From an uncultured Collinsella sp. (GTDB lineage: Bacteria; Actinomycetota; Coriobacteriia; Coriobacteriales; Coriobacteriaceae): a DNA stretch of 64,000 nucleotides. Below, one piece after another: positions 16,485 through 24,823 of the stretch. Numbering within the stretch: the stretch's first letter is position 1; each line of letters begins with the position of its first letter. Location of the stretch: assembly GCA_905209765.1 (NCBI GenBank), contig CAJLUE010000002.1:1-64000 (forward strand), written 5' to 3'. Both the position numbers and the translations under genes were made by a program. The notes beneath the pieces were generated by a model that did no database searches, was not told the origin of the DNA, and worked only from the letters and a program-made list of their open reading frames with translations.

Positions 16485-16995
16485 AATAGGCGGCATCGTT
16501 CGCCTCTGATTCGGCGTCAATGTCTACGCCGCTCGCCTGCCTCCCATTGTCAAAACGCTGGCTATGGCGAACCATGTCCCAGCGGGTGGGTACCATTTAC
16601 CCGGGTGCACCTGGGGCAACGGGCTGAAAAACCTGTGCAAGGTCGCTCGCAGAACACGCAACATCAAACACGACAAAAGAGGCGAACGACAGATGCCGGA
16701 CCCCGGACGACAGCACCGCGGAAGAGAAGCATTCCAACCACAACCGAACAACTCCAGCCACTAGGCAGGCGCCCGCATGGGCGCCTTTTACTTTTCAGGG
16801 ACTTAGCTGCGAGCTAAGGCGCGCGGCTCATGGCCGTTTCGTGAAGACCCGACCAGCTCGACCCACCTCGACCCATCTCCGCCCGCGCCGTGCTCACTTA
16901 TCGCCATCAGGCGGTTCAATCGTCGCGCAGACGAAAAGGCACACGGTGTCGTGCGGCGTGCCCGCGCGGTGCCGCACGGGAAGATTGGAGGAACC
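16485..16995. other. intergenic stretch with one terminator
   Basis: About 510 bases with no convincing gene. A rightward terminator lies at 16767-16790. A 66-codon open frame at 16564-16764 has no ribosome site and a composition unlike a protein. GC-rich sequence before 16996 carries the ribosome site GGAGG of the next gene. Confidence 0.5.
16767..16790 (+). terminator. intrinsic terminator
   Basis: AGGCGCCC pairs with GGGCGCCT around a GCAT loop and is followed by TTTTA. It would end transcription from the WYL/Sel1-like unit. Confidence 0.75.
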
Positions 16996-17214
16996 ATGGC
17001 ACGCACAGCCGGATGCGCCGCGCCCGAGGGCAACCAAGATCGCGGCGAATGGATGACGGTGATCGAGATGCAGGAGTACATGAGGGCGAGCCGAAACAAG
17101 GCGTACGACCTCATCTGGTCGGGAGAGATCGACTCGTACAGGCTCGGCAGGAAGCTCCTGGTTTCGAGGGCGTCAGTGGACGCCTACATCGAGTCGAGGA
17201 GCGGGAGGAAATGA
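16996..17214 (+). CDS. excisionase-family helix-turn-helix protein
   Basis: A 72-residue protein from ATG 16996 with GGAGGAACC directly upstream. It has the MerR-like winged HTH of excisionases: MTVIEMQEYMRASRNKAYDLIWSGEIDSYRLGRKLLVSRASVDAYIESR. Such proteins bend DNA at attachment sites or regulate mobile elements. No integrase gene is found beside it, so the 11.5-20.8 kb stretch may be a decayed or dependent element. Confidence is high for the domain, low for a role in excision. Confidence 0.75.
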   Translation: MARTAGCAAPEGNQDRGEWMTVIEMQEYMRASRNKAYDLIWSGEIDSYRLGRKLLVSRASVDAYIESRSGRK

Positions 17215-17462
17215 CGGCGGCGACCGCCCCAGGAGCCGCCCGCGGCCGGGCACGCGAGGGAGCCTCGAGACGAAAAGATCTCAGGCACGCCCTCGTGGAT
17301 GGTGTCACTGTGCCTCTGAATCAGGTTCGTACAGACAAAGGCAAGCTTCGGGTTGCTATCACAAGCCTGCTCCGACGATCAATTCTCGCGTTCCGTAATC
17401 TTGAAGAAGCTGCGAATCTATTTCAGGGACGCCATCAACAGCGGCTTCATCCCGCTCCCCTC

Positions 17463-17491
17463 TTGTACTCACCGTCAGAGCATGCTATAAG
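17463..17491 (+). promoter_or_regulatory. promoter of the DUF3800-associated RNA 2
   Basis: TTGTAC (17463-17468) and TATAAG (17486-17491) with a 17-base spacer; matches the spacing and -10 of the first copy. The word CATG before the -10 is also shared. Confidence 0.7.
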
Positions 17492-17496
17492 GTTAG

Positions 17497-17551
17497 TGGT
17501 GGCTTATTAAGCTACCTCCAAGTGCCGGGGGAGTCCCCCGGCTATTTTTTT
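17497..17551 (+). ncRNA. small structured RNA upstream of DUF3800 gene (copy 2)
   Basis: Same architecture as copy 1: outer stem TGG/CCA, a 3-nt bulge (CCT), a 6-bp inner stem TGGCTT/AAGCTA, a 3-nt loop, AGT linker and terminator hairpin GCCGGGGG/CCCCCGGC before a T-run. Only the pairing, not the sequence, of the inner stem is shared with copy 1. The DUF3800 gene starts 24 bases after the RNA end. Confidence 0.7.
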
Positions 17552-17574
17552 ATCCATTCCATTAGGAGTCCCCA

Positions 17575-18249
17575 TTGGCCAAGGAGCTCAGCATCTTCGT
17601 CGACGAGAGCGGTGACCGCGGCGGCAAGGCTCGCTACTACCTGCTCACGCTCGTCTTTCACGACCAGGCAGACAGCATCGCCGAAGCGGTCACGGGCTAT
17701 GAAGCCAAGCTCGCCAGGGCCGACCTTCCCAACATCCCGTTCCACTCCGAGCCCCTCATGAACGGGCACAAGGATTATGAGTTTCTCGGCATCGAGCAGC
17801 GCAAGGCCATGCTCGCCTACTTCTCCTCGTTTGTCCGCAGGCTTCCCATCTCCTATAGAACGCTCGTCTACCGCCGCAGCCAGTTCGAAGACCCGGCAAG
17901 GCTAATGGAGCGCATGGGACGCGACATCTCCTCCGCCGTGGTTGAGCACCTGGACTTCTTCCAGTCCTTCGACGACGTGAAGGTCTATTACGACAACGGT
18001 CAGGACATCGTCAAGCAAGCGCTCGACCGCTCAGTGGGCAAGGTCCTCTCAAAAGGGGTCGTCCGGCGCCGCAAGACCTCGATGACCGACTACCGCCTCG
18101 AGCAAGTGGCGGATTACCTCTGCACCATCGAACTCGCCTTGGTCAAGTACGAGGCCAAGGAAGACGGCGAGACGTACAACAAGTTCTTTGGTGGTGTCGG
18201 CTCTTTCAAGAGGAACTGGCTCAAGCAAGCCCGCAGCAAGCGGATATAG
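17575..18249 (+). CDS. DUF3800 domain protein (copy 2)
   Basis: A 224-residue product beginning at TTG 17575 (MAKELSIFVDESG), with TTAGGAG eight bases upstream. The acidic FVDESGD signature lies at the N-terminus, VKVYYDNGQDIV in the middle, and VADYLCTIELALVKYEAKEDG near the end. It shares architecture with copy 1 (12052) and is nearly identical at its 3' end to the broken copy at 11009. The family is found with structured RNAs and in defence loci; catalysis is unproven, but the conserved acids suggest a nuclease-like fold. Confidence 0.85.
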   Translation: MAKELSIFVDESGDRGGKARYYLLTLVFHDQADSIAEAVTGYEAKLARADLPNIPFHSEPLMNGHKDYEFLGIEQRKAMLAYFSSFVRRLPISYRTLVYRRSQFEDPARLMERMGRDISSAVVEHLDFFQSFDDVKVYYDNGQDIVKQALDRSVGKVLSKGVVRRRKTSMTDYRLEQVADYLCTIELALVKYEAKEDGETYNKFFGGVGSFKRNWLKQARSKRI

Positions 18250-18560
18250 GTGGTTCCGCGGCTCCGCAGGGAGCGGTGATCTCTCCTCCGGCCAGGAATC
18301 CCAAGCGGCACGCTTCGAGCAGCGATGGCGAAACGCAAGCAATGGCGTCGCGGGCGCCTCGCGCGCCACAGCATTCATGCGGTCATCCCCTATCGTCTCA
18401 GCGTGGTAACTGAAGATTCTAGGCGGTGGCCACGCCCCTTTTCCGGGGTACTGACACCGACGCTTGGCACACAACCGCAACAGACGGCAACGTCCGTCTA
18501 CTGAGCAAAGGCAACGAGCTTTTCCGGGTCCAAGACCGATAAGCGAAGACGCATCAAGTT
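18250..18560. other. intergenic stretch, no gene seen
   Basis: About 310 bases between the DUF3800 gene and the converging restriction gene. Only short GC-rich hairpins are visible (for example GGCAACGAGC and ACGGCAACGTCCGT). The first 110 bases resemble the region after the broken copy at 11224. Confidence 0.5.
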
Positions 18561-20294
18561 CTACTCCCTTAACAGACCCAGCTCGCCAAGCCATTCGACA
18601 AAAGTGGTGATGATTCGCTCGGTACGCGCTTCGATGTCACTCTCGGCGAAGTCGCCGCATCGCGCAATTTCCACGAGTTCGCGAACAGCGGTCCCCGACA
18701 CCTCAACGCCCTTATCGTTCACATAGCCCTCGTAATACTTGCGTTTATCCTTCAGTTGGTAATCTGAGGCGCGAATGTTTACGCGCTTCTCCAACATCGC
18801 CTTGTTTCCTAGTGCTTCAAGGTTTGAGCGATTGGATAGCGGGTGTACCTCGTTACGCTTCCTTGCATAGATGTGTTCGATTTCGAGCGTTGTGTCCAAG
18901 TCCATGAGAGGTTGCTTAGGATCTGAGTAGGCCCACCAAACAAGCATCGATCGCGTGAAGCGACGCTGGTTGGTGAACTGATAGCTTCTGAAGCGTCCCG
19001 TAATTGTTTCACGGTCGAACAGATGGGCTGAAAAGTCAACCTTGCGACCTTCTACGATGTCTATGAGTGCGGGATAGACGGGACCGCGCAGGGCGTTCAC
19101 GCCGGGACGCTCAAGTGAGTAGGCGTAGATGAATCCAGTGATGTAGCAAAGGAAATCGTAGAGCTCTTTGTCGTCTAGCTCGCCTTTGGCATTGCGCTTT
19201 GCCAGGAACCAGGTGCTCAACAGATAAGCCCACATGCCGTTGGGTGCGTAATTGAGGACGAATAGGCGGCGTGCTACACGCTCGGAAAAGCCCTCCTGCG
19301 CATCAACCCGTTTCCAAAAATCGAGCAGAGACTCCAAATCGTCGAGCGTCGCGTCCTCGCGTAGGATTTCGTACGAGTTGTCGCTGTAGAAGTCGCGTAG
19401 GCTCTTGGTCGTTGTGTCGCGGATACCCTTCTTGGCACGGCGATAGTACATATAACGGGTGAAAAGCTCGTCGAGCGGCGTGCCCGAGGTTGGTTTGAAA
19501 ATGAGGTTGGCTGTTTCCTCGAGCGCTTTCCAACGCGCAACGAACTCGTCTTTGCGGCCCTCGATGGAGAAGTGCTTGTAGAACTGGCTCTTGAAGATGT
19601 CAGCGTCTGCCAACGGGAGTCCGCGGTCGTTCAAAGTCGAGAAGATCCTGAGCGCGGTGTCCTGGGATTCCGCCTCGATGGGAAGCAAGATTACGTTATT
19701 GAGAATGCGAGCGGCGAATAGGGCGATGTAGCTCGGCCACTCGCTTGCCATTTCGGCCATTCTTTTAGAGAAGAAGGCGTAATTGCGTGAATAGGCGCTG
19801 TGGGCCATGGGGCCCACGGAGCCGTGGCGCAATATATCTAGAAACTCATCTTTGTCGGAATCGCTCGCCACCTCTGAATCGATTTTCAGCGCATCCATGT
19901 CAGGGTCGTCGAACTCGTCGGTCTTCCAGACGCAGCCAGCAATCGAGTCACGCACTTTAATCGACTGCTTGTCCTTCATGTTTGCGAACTTGTCGTAAAA
20001 CGCCCTAAGCAGCAACATGATGGTTGTAAGTCTCTGCTGGCCATCGATTATTTCAAGCTGGCCTGCGTCGTTCTTGAAAGTAACAATGGGGCCGAGGAAG
20101 TATTCATCACTCGTGCTTTCGAAGGCGTCGCAGTCGTCGTTGGGAAACGCGAAGGTGAAGAGATCGTCCCATAGCGTTGCGCACTCGTCTTCGCCCCAGG
20201 CGTAGGGTCGCTGGTAATCTGGGATGAGGAAGTCCGAATGCTTATCTGTAAGGAGCAGCTTGATCGTCTTCTGGTCTATGTTGAGCTTGGACAT
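18561..20294 (-). CDS. GmrSD-type restriction endonuclease (DUF262 + DUF1524)
   Basis: Start ATG 20294 has GGAGG eight bases upstream; the upstream in-frame ATG at 20327 is less likely. 577 residues. The N-terminal DUF262 domain has FLIPDYQRPYAWGEDEC (around 22-38), YFLGPIVTF and the nucleotide-binding LEIIDGQQRLTTIML. The C-terminal DUF1524 domain has the His-Me finger LEIEHIYARKRNEVHPL and NLEALGNKAMLEKR. These two domains fused are the hallmark of type IV enzymes that cut modified (glucosylated hydroxymethylcytosine) phage DNA. A standalone gene with its own promoter inside the defence-rich region. Confidence 0.88.
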   Translation of the reverse strand: MSKLNIDQKTIKLLLTDKHSDFLIPDYQRPYAWGEDECATLWDDLFTFAFPNDDCDAFESTSDEYFLGPIVTFKNDAGQLEIIDGQQRLTTIMLLLRAFYDKFANMKDKQSIKVRDSIAGCVWKTDEFDDPDMDALKIDSEVASDSDKDEFLDILRHGSVGPMAHSAYSRNYAFFSKRMAEMASEWPSYIALFAARILNNVILLPIEAESQDTALRIFSTLNDRGLPLADADIFKSQFYKHFSIEGRKDEFVARWKALEETANLIFKPTSGTPLDELFTRYMYYRRAKKGIRDTTTKSLRDFYSDNSYEILREDATLDDLESLLDFWKRVDAQEGFSERVARRLFVLNYAPNGMWAYLLSTWFLAKRNAKGELDDKELYDFLCYITGFIYAYSLERPGVNALRGPVYPALIDIVEGRKVDFSAHLFDRETITGRFRSYQFTNQRRFTRSMLVWWAYSDPKQPLMDLDTTLEIEHIYARKRNEVHPLSNRSNLEALGNKAMLEKRVNIRASDYQLKDKRKYYEGYVNDKGVEVSGTAVRELVEIARCGDFAESDIEARTERIITTFVEWLGELGLLRE

Positions 20295-20566
20295 GCTGAG
20301 AACCTCCGTGCAGGTGTCTTTTTGCATCCAGAATTATATTGCGCAGAGTAAGTAAGGCGCTTGATGACGGCACGTTAGGACCAGAGAGCGCGGGAACGGA
20401 TTGAAGCTCTGCATCCAGCGCTCTCTTCCCCTCATTAACCACCTGGGGAAACGCCGTACGGAGGCCTCCAAAAAGCCTATTGAGTTCGATTTGAGTTTGA
20501 CGGACCCCGAAACAGCCTCATTTCGCCTCCGGGAACAAAACCTCGCGTCTACTCACTTGGGATAAA

Positions 20567-20656
20567 TCCTTACTCCCATTCCTCCGAATACCACCCCGCG
20601 CCTTGTTGTCTTGAAATACGGGGAGTAAATGGCGGAATTGCAGGCGAAAGGGAGTA
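20567..20656. repeat. 90-bp dispersed repeat, copy 2
   Basis: Matches 508-600 at about 87% by eye, including CCTTACTCCCATTCCTCCGA and GGGGAGTAAATGGCG. As in copy 1, a leftward terminator and a guaA-3'-end-like sequence follow to its right. The rest of 20295-20936 holds no supported gene. Confidence 0.6.
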
Positions 20657-20738
20657 GAACCACCTTTCCAAAAAGTGGTGCAACAGAATCGGGGACTTCG
20701 TCCTATTGCGCCACTTTTGTACCAAACTTCGCAAAAAA

Positions 20739-20768
20739 GAAGCCCCTCACGGGAACGTGAGGAGCTTC
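20739..20768 (-). terminator. leftward terminator beside guaA-like end
   Basis: GAAGCCCCTCACG pairs with CGTGAGGAGCTTC (one mismatch), with AAAAAA on the left giving a minus-strand U-run. Third instance of a hairpin next to a guaA-like tip. Confidence 0.7.
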
Positions 20769-20803
20769 TACCTGCTGGTTTGTGTTTCGCTGGCCCTATC
20801 GGC

Positions 20804-20818
20804 TTACTCCCACTCGAT
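20804..20818 (-). other. putative left attachment site of the 30-kb element
   Basis: TTACTCCCACTCGAT shares TCCCACTCGAT with the guaA 3' end (50762-50779). On the minus strand it encodes an IEWE-stop tip. The integrase gene lies 1.1 kb to the right, so this is the likely left end of the element whose right end is guaA itself. A GATACTCA word at 20893-20900 recurs at the right end and may be an arm-type integrase site. Confidence 0.6.
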
Positions 20819-20936
20819 AACGAGCGTCGCAGGTAGATGGGGCGCTCAGATTGCCTCAACCTGTCTTATCAGGCATTTTCTCATCACAGCTTGATACTCA
20901 TTTGGTCCTCACAGGAAGGAATGATCAAGGCGCAGG

Positions 20937-21557
20937 CTATAACTTCCCCGCTCGATGAGCACGATCCAGCTCATTCTGGAGTGACTCCGGCATCATCTCC
21001 ACGGCGTGTACGGCACCTTCCCGCTCTTCGCCCGCAAGAGTCTTTCCCGTATAGGGGTCAGGAATCTCTTCACCCCTCCAGTTATTCAAAATCGTCGGGT
21101 TATAAGTGTCCTTCCAGTCTTCGTATTCCTCGCGCGAAATCTTGCCTTCTTCAAGCTGTGCGAACTTCCTCCCCCAGTCCATAAGTGCTTTCGGCACCAT
21201 TCCGTACCCATAAGCGCGCAAGCTGGGAGAACCTTCTCCACTCGGCTCCAATTTGAATGATTGCTCAAAGTTAAACAGCATGTGAATAAATTGGAGTTCG
21301 TTTTCGACTCCATAGACTTCAAATGCCTCCGGGCGCACTTTAAGCGCTTTTGCCAGCGATTCGAGATGTTTCTCCTTCGGATAGCGCGCGCCCAACTCAT
21401 AGCTTCTCAGGGCAGATTCCCCTAGACCCGCCACCTTTGCCAGGTCTTTCTGTGTCATTCCCCGTCGTTCGCGTAACGCACGGATCTTCATGCCCATACG
21501 CAGCTTGTCCGAATTGCGCATCATCGCTTCTTTCGTGGTCAATTCCCCGTCGTTCAT
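20937..21557 (-). CDS. XRE-family repressor of the integrative element
   Basis: A 206-residue protein with an N-terminal helix-turn-helix (MKIRALRERRGMTQKDLAKVAGLGESALRSYELGARYP). A long C-terminal part ends DPYTGKTLAGEEREGAVHAVEMMPESLQNELDRAHRAG. It diverges from the excisionase/integrase genes across an intergenic region with three related palindromes, so it probably represses both its own promoter and theirs. Starts at 21557 or 21524 (MMRNSDK) are possible; neither has a strong ribosome site. Confidence 0.8.
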   Translation of the reverse strand: MNDGELTTKEAMMRNSDKLRMGMKIRALRERRGMTQKDLAKVAGLGESALRSYELGARYPKEKHLESLAKALKVRPEAFEVYGVENELQFIHMLFNFEQSFKLEPSGEGSPSLRAYGYGMVPKALMDWGRKFAQLEEGKISREEYEDWKDTYNPTILNNWRGEEIPDPYTGKTLAGEEREGAVHAVEMMPESLQNELDRAHRAGKL

Positions 21558-21573
21558 TAGGTTAAACGAGATA

Positions 21574-21670
21574 CATCACATTTTCGTGATGATAATTCAG
21601 TTTTTCACTTGACCTCACATTTTTGTGAGCTATTCTATCTTTCGAAGCACCTCACATATTCGTGAGGTGC
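21574..21670. promoter_or_regulatory. three repressor operators and the xis-int promoter
   Basis: Three palindromes share TCAC-AT-N-TT-N-GTGA. They are CATCACATTTTCGTGATG (21574-21591), CTCACATTTTTGTGAG (21614-21629) and GCACCTCAC...GTGAGGTGC (21647-21670). The middle one fills the spacer between TTGACC (21609) and TATTCT (21631), a 16-base-spaced promoter reading toward xis. Occupation by the adjacent XRE repressor would shut the promoter. Confidence 0.8.
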
Positions 21671-21694
21671 AAACCGACTGAAAGGAGCATTCCA

Positions 21695-21904
21695 ATGTCC
21701 AACCAATTCATGAACGCCGAGGAGGTTGCAGGGGCCACGGGCATGAGTAAGTCTTATGCGTTCAAGCTGATCAAGACTTTGAATACAGAGCTTGCAGCTC
21801 AGGGAATCATGACTATCCCCGGAAAGGTCCAGCGCTCGTACTTTGAGGCACGACTTCTCTCCGCCCCCTCTAGGCAGAAGGCGGCGATGAGCCATGTCGG
21901 TTAG
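21695..21904 (+). CDS. excisionase / helix-turn-helix protein
   Basis: Start ATG 21695 with AAGGAG upstream; 69 residues. It has an excisionase-type HTH MNAEEVAGATGMSKSYAFKLIKTLNTELAAQGIMTIPGKVQRSYFEARL, a pattern shared by small proteins encoded in front of integrases of Gram-positive mobilizable elements. It overlaps the integrase start by 11 bases, so the two are translated together. Likely directs the recombinase toward excision and may also bind near the attachment site. Confidence 0.8.
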   Translation: MSNQFMNAEEVAGATGMSKSYAFKLIKTLNTELAAQGIMTIPGKVQRSYFEARLLSAPSRQKAAMSHVG

Positions 21905-22958
21905 CCGGGACAAGAAGCGCGGGACCTGGACAGTCGAAGCGTGGTACCGCAACTCCATGGGTGAGCGTCACAAGAAGACGAAGCGCGGGTTCACCTCCAA
22001 GAAGAAGGCCGTCGCTTGGGAGCGCGACTTCCTCGCGTCCTGCGAGGAGCGCGTCGAGGTCACCGTCGAGACCTTCGTCAAGAACATGTACGCACGCGAC
22101 GTCTATCCCCGGCTCCGCACCGGCACCAAGCTCACCAAGGATGCCATCATCGACAAGTACATCCTCCCGTTCTTCGGTAAGATGCGCCTCTGCGACGTCA
22201 AGGCCGCAGACGTTGTGCGTTGGGAGAATTGGCTCCTTGAGCAGGGCCTGTCGCAGAGCTATCTCCACACCATCTGCAACCAGTTCTCGGCCATCTTCAA
22301 CCACGCCGTCCGATTCTATCGCCTGCCCCAGAACCCCATGTTGGCGGCGGGAAAGGTCGGCTCCAAGCGCCCTGAGAAGGAAATGCTTTACTGGACCCCT
22401 GCCGAGTTCAAGCTCTTCTCCCAGGCCATCGAGGATAAGCCTCTCATCTACCTCGCTTTCCTGACGCTCTATCTATCTGGCTGCCGCGAGGGCGAGCTCC
22501 TCGCCCTTCGCCCGGAGGACATCGACTTCGAGCTCAATGTCATCCGCATCCGTCGCTCCTACGCCCGCATCAAGGGAGAGGACGTTATCGGCCCGCCCAA
22601 GACGCGAGCCTCGAAGCGCGACATTGTGATGCCGAGCCTTCTCCGCGAGGAGCTGCACGATTATCTGGCAATGCATCCTGAGATCGCTTCTACCGACCGG
22701 CTCTTCCCCGTCACGAAGCACGCATTGTCCCATGAGATGAAGAGGGGTTGTGACCTCTCGGGTGTGAAGCGCATCCGTATCCACGACATCCGCCACTCTC
22801 ATGTAAGCGCCCTCATCAACAGTGGTTACTCGCCCACGGCGATCGCCGACCGCATGGGCCACGAGACCGCCGAGGTCACGGAGATGTATGCGCATCTGTT
22901 CCCCTCGACCCAGCACGATCTTGTGGAGGCCCTCGATGGGGTGATGTCGGATGTCTAG
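21894..22958 (+). CDS. tyrosine recombinase integrase
   Basis: 354 residues. An N-terminal arm-binding AP2-like segment (GTWTVEAWYRNSMGERHKKTKRGF) is followed by a SAM-like core-binding domain (EVTVETFVKNMYARDVYPRL...). The catalytic domain has Arg198 (GCREGEL), Lys236 (PPKTRASKRDI), His297-x-x-Arg300 (HDIRHSHVS), His323 (MGHE) and the nucleophile Tyr332 (MYAHL). All catalytic residues are intact, so the element should be recombination competent. Location 1.1 kb from the guaA-like left end suggests integration at the guaA 3' end, a known hotspot for integrative elements. Confidence 0.93.
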   Translation: MSVSRDKKRGTWTVEAWYRNSMGERHKKTKRGFTSKKKAVAWERDFLASCEERVEVTVETFVKNMYARDVYPRLRTGTKLTKDAIIDKYILPFFGKMRLCDVKAADVVRWENWLLEQGLSQSYLHTICNQFSAIFNHAVRFYRLPQNPMLAAGKVGSKRPEKEMLYWTPAEFKLFSQAIEDKPLIYLAFLTLYLSGCREGELLALRPEDIDFELNVIRIRRSYARIKGEDVIGPPKTRASKRDIVMPSLLREELHDYLAMHPEIASTDRLFPVTKHALSHEMKRGCDLSGVKRIRIHDIRHSHVSALINSGYSPTAIADRMGHETAEVTEMYAHLFPSTQHDLVEALDGVMSDV

Positions 22959-23400
22959 GCCGATTTTGGACGCCAAGGGGCGCCGTCGCTGCAAGACCAT
23001 CGCCTTTCGCATGTCGCCCGCAGAGGCAGACCAGCTCGACCTCCGCGTCGCCCTGAGCGGCCTATCGAAGCAGGACTTCATCGCGAAAAGCCTGTTGGAA
23101 GGCACTTTTACCGTGGTCGCGACCACCCGTATGCGCAAGGCGGTCAAGGAGCGCGTGGGGCCTGTCGTAGCGGAACTCCGACGTATCCGGCGCGCAGGAG
23201 ATATGGACGACGAGCTCGTCGAGTCGCTTGAGACGCTCTCCGCCTTCGCCGGGTCGTTCGTACCCGAGCGCTCCCCCGTGGAACTTGAAGACGCGCTTAT
23301 CGCAAACCTCGGGATGGACGACGGCCTCCCCTACCAAAGCTCGACCGTCGCCCAAAAACATGAGCCCACACGTAAGGAGGACCCTGTCGATGAATCTTAG
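22951..23400 (+). CDS. MobC-like relaxosome accessory protein (ribbon-helix-helix)
   Basis: 149 residues, overlapping the integrase end by 8 bases. The N-terminus, KTIAFRMSPAEADQLDLRVALSGLSKQDFIAKSLLEG, is a CopG/MobC-like DNA-binding element seen in proteins annotated as plasmid mobilization relaxosome or conserved element proteins. A helical middle (ELVESLETLSAFAGSF) and an acidic tail follow. It may bind the transfer origin or act as a regulator. Assignment is by motif only. Confidence 0.6.
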   Translation: MSRPILDAKGRRRCKTIAFRMSPAEADQLDLRVALSGLSKQDFIAKSLLEGTFTVVATTRMRKAVKERVGPVVAELRRIRRAGDMDDELVESLETLSAFAGSFVPERSPVELEDALIANLGMDDGLPYQSSTVAQKHEPTRKEDPVDES

Positions 23401-23590
23401 CATGATGAATTCCGCCCGACGCCGCGCCGTCTTGCGCGACTACGGCCTCGACCACCCCCTGTCGGAGGAAGAGCTGGTCGAGCGTCTGGTCGACGTGGAG
23501 CTTCGCCTCAGCCGGCTCGAAGCGCTTGTCTCCGGCAAGAACAACCCCGTCAATGGCCCTCGACGCCCCCAGTCTCGTGGGGTGGCCTGA
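23390..23590 (+). CDS. small hypothetical protein
   Basis: 66 residues from ATG 23390 with AAGGAGG nine bases upstream. Its stop overlaps the start of the helicase gene (TGATG). The sequence is charged and helical (RRAVLRDYGLDHPLSEEELVERLVDVELRLSRLEALV), ending in a basic tail. The overlaps on both sides make it a real member of the operon. No family recognised. Confidence 0.65.
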   Translation: MNLSMMNSARRRAVLRDYGLDHPLSEEELVERLVDVELRLSRLEALVSGKNNPVNGPRRPQSRGVA

Positions 23591-24819
23591 TGGGTACGCA
23601 GAAGCACGACGACGTCCCCGAGCCGCAGCCCCCGGAACGCCGCTCCCCGCCGACGGTCAACGAGATCGTCGAAGAGCTCAAGTCCCTCCCCTTGAACGTC
23701 GGCTACAACCGACTCGCGAACGAGCTCTTCAAGACCGGGCCCCTCCCCTGGGACGCGGATGCGAGGGAACGCCGGTGGCGCGACAGCGACGACGCGCGGC
23801 TCTTCGCCCTCCTCCAACAGACCATCTCCCTCCAGAAGGAGAAGTTCATGCTGCTCGCGCTGACCATCGTCGGCGAGGACAACGCCTATGACCCGCTCGT
23901 TGCCATGCTCGATGCCCTCACCTGGGACGGCATCCCGCGCGTAGGGACGCTCCTCAATGTCTACCTTGGCGCGGAGAGGAACGCATACGTCTCGGAGGTC
24001 GAGCGCATCTTGTTCTGCGAGGGCATCGCCCGCGTCTACAGCCCGGGCTGCAAGGCCGATTACATGCCCATCCTGTGCGGTGCCGGAGGCATCGGCAAGT
24101 CCTCCTTCGCGAGGGGCCTCGCCATGCGCGACGAGTATTTCAGCGACTCCGTGATCAACCTCGGCGACGTCAAGCTCACGGGCGAGCAGAACCGGGGCAA
24201 GTGGATCATTGAGATTCCCGAGCTCAACGGCATGTCCGAGCGCTCTATCGAGAGCGTGAAGGCTGGGGTCACCCGTCAGGTCGATGAATTCCGAGGGGCC
24301 TATTGCCGCAGGACGGAGGCGTTTCCCCGGCGCGTAGTCTTCGTCGGTACCACGAACGAGGCCGACTTCATCCGCGAGCGGACGAGTGGCGCAAGGCGCT
24401 TCCTCCCGGTGCTCTGCGGCATCGAGCGCACGGAGAGCTCCGTCTTCGACGAGAGCTTTCCCGCCGCCGTCCACCAGGCATGGGCAGAGGCCCGCACGTG
24501 GATGAAGACGGGTGATCCCCGCTTCTCAACCGTCCTAACGCCTGAGATGGAGACAGAGGCGGCCGCACAGCGCGGACGCTTTGTCGAGGAGGACCCCTGC
24601 GTGCAGAAGGTCCTCGCGTATCTCCCCGGCAACACCGACCGTCCCATGTGCACGTTCGAGATCCTCGACAAGGCCCTCCATCTCGAAAAGACCAAGGCCA
24701 ACTGCAAGATGGTCAGCCGCATCCTGTCATCGCAGTGCCCTGGATGGGTCCCGGGCAACAAGCGCCTCTGTCCCCCGTACGGCAAGCAGCGCTGCTGGGT
24801 GTACCGGGAGACGGATTAG
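23590..24819 (+). CDS. VirE-type (virulence-associated E) P-loop ATPase/helicase
   Basis: 409 residues with the Walker A motif GAGGIGKS at 164-171. Other landmarks are KWIIEIPELNGMSERSIESVKAGVTRQVDEFRGAY, RRVVFVGTTNEADFI (sensor 1-like) and RTSGARRFLPV (arginine finger-like). This is the domain found in VirE/Pfam PF05272 proteins of phages and genomic islands, where they act as replication helicases, sometimes fused to a primase. No primase domain is attached here. It probably supports replication of the excised element, as in phage satellites and mobilizable islands. Confidence 0.85.
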   Translation: MGTQKHDDVPEPQPPERRSPPTVNEIVEELKSLPLNVGYNRLANELFKTGPLPWDADARERRWRDSDDARLFALLQQTISLQKEKFMLLALTIVGEDNAYDPLVAMLDALTWDGIPRVGTLLNVYLGAERNAYVSEVERILFCEGIARVYSPGCKADYMPILCGAGGIGKSSFARGLAMRDEYFSDSVINLGDVKLTGEQNRGKWIIEIPELNGMSERSIESVKAGVTRQVDEFRGAYCRRTEAFPRRVVFVGTTNEADFIRERTSGARRFLPVLCGIERTESSVFDESFPAAVHQAWAEARTWMKTGDPRFSTVLTPEMETEAAAQRGRFVEEDPCVQKVLAYLPGNTDRPMCTFEILDKALHLEKTKANCKMVSRILSSQCPGWVPGNKRLCPPYGKQRCWVYRETD

Positions 24820-24823
24820 GGCC

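Noticed and set aside
16564..16764. A 66-codon rightward frame before a terminator
   Set aside because: No ribosome site and no recognisable pattern; possible but not supported.
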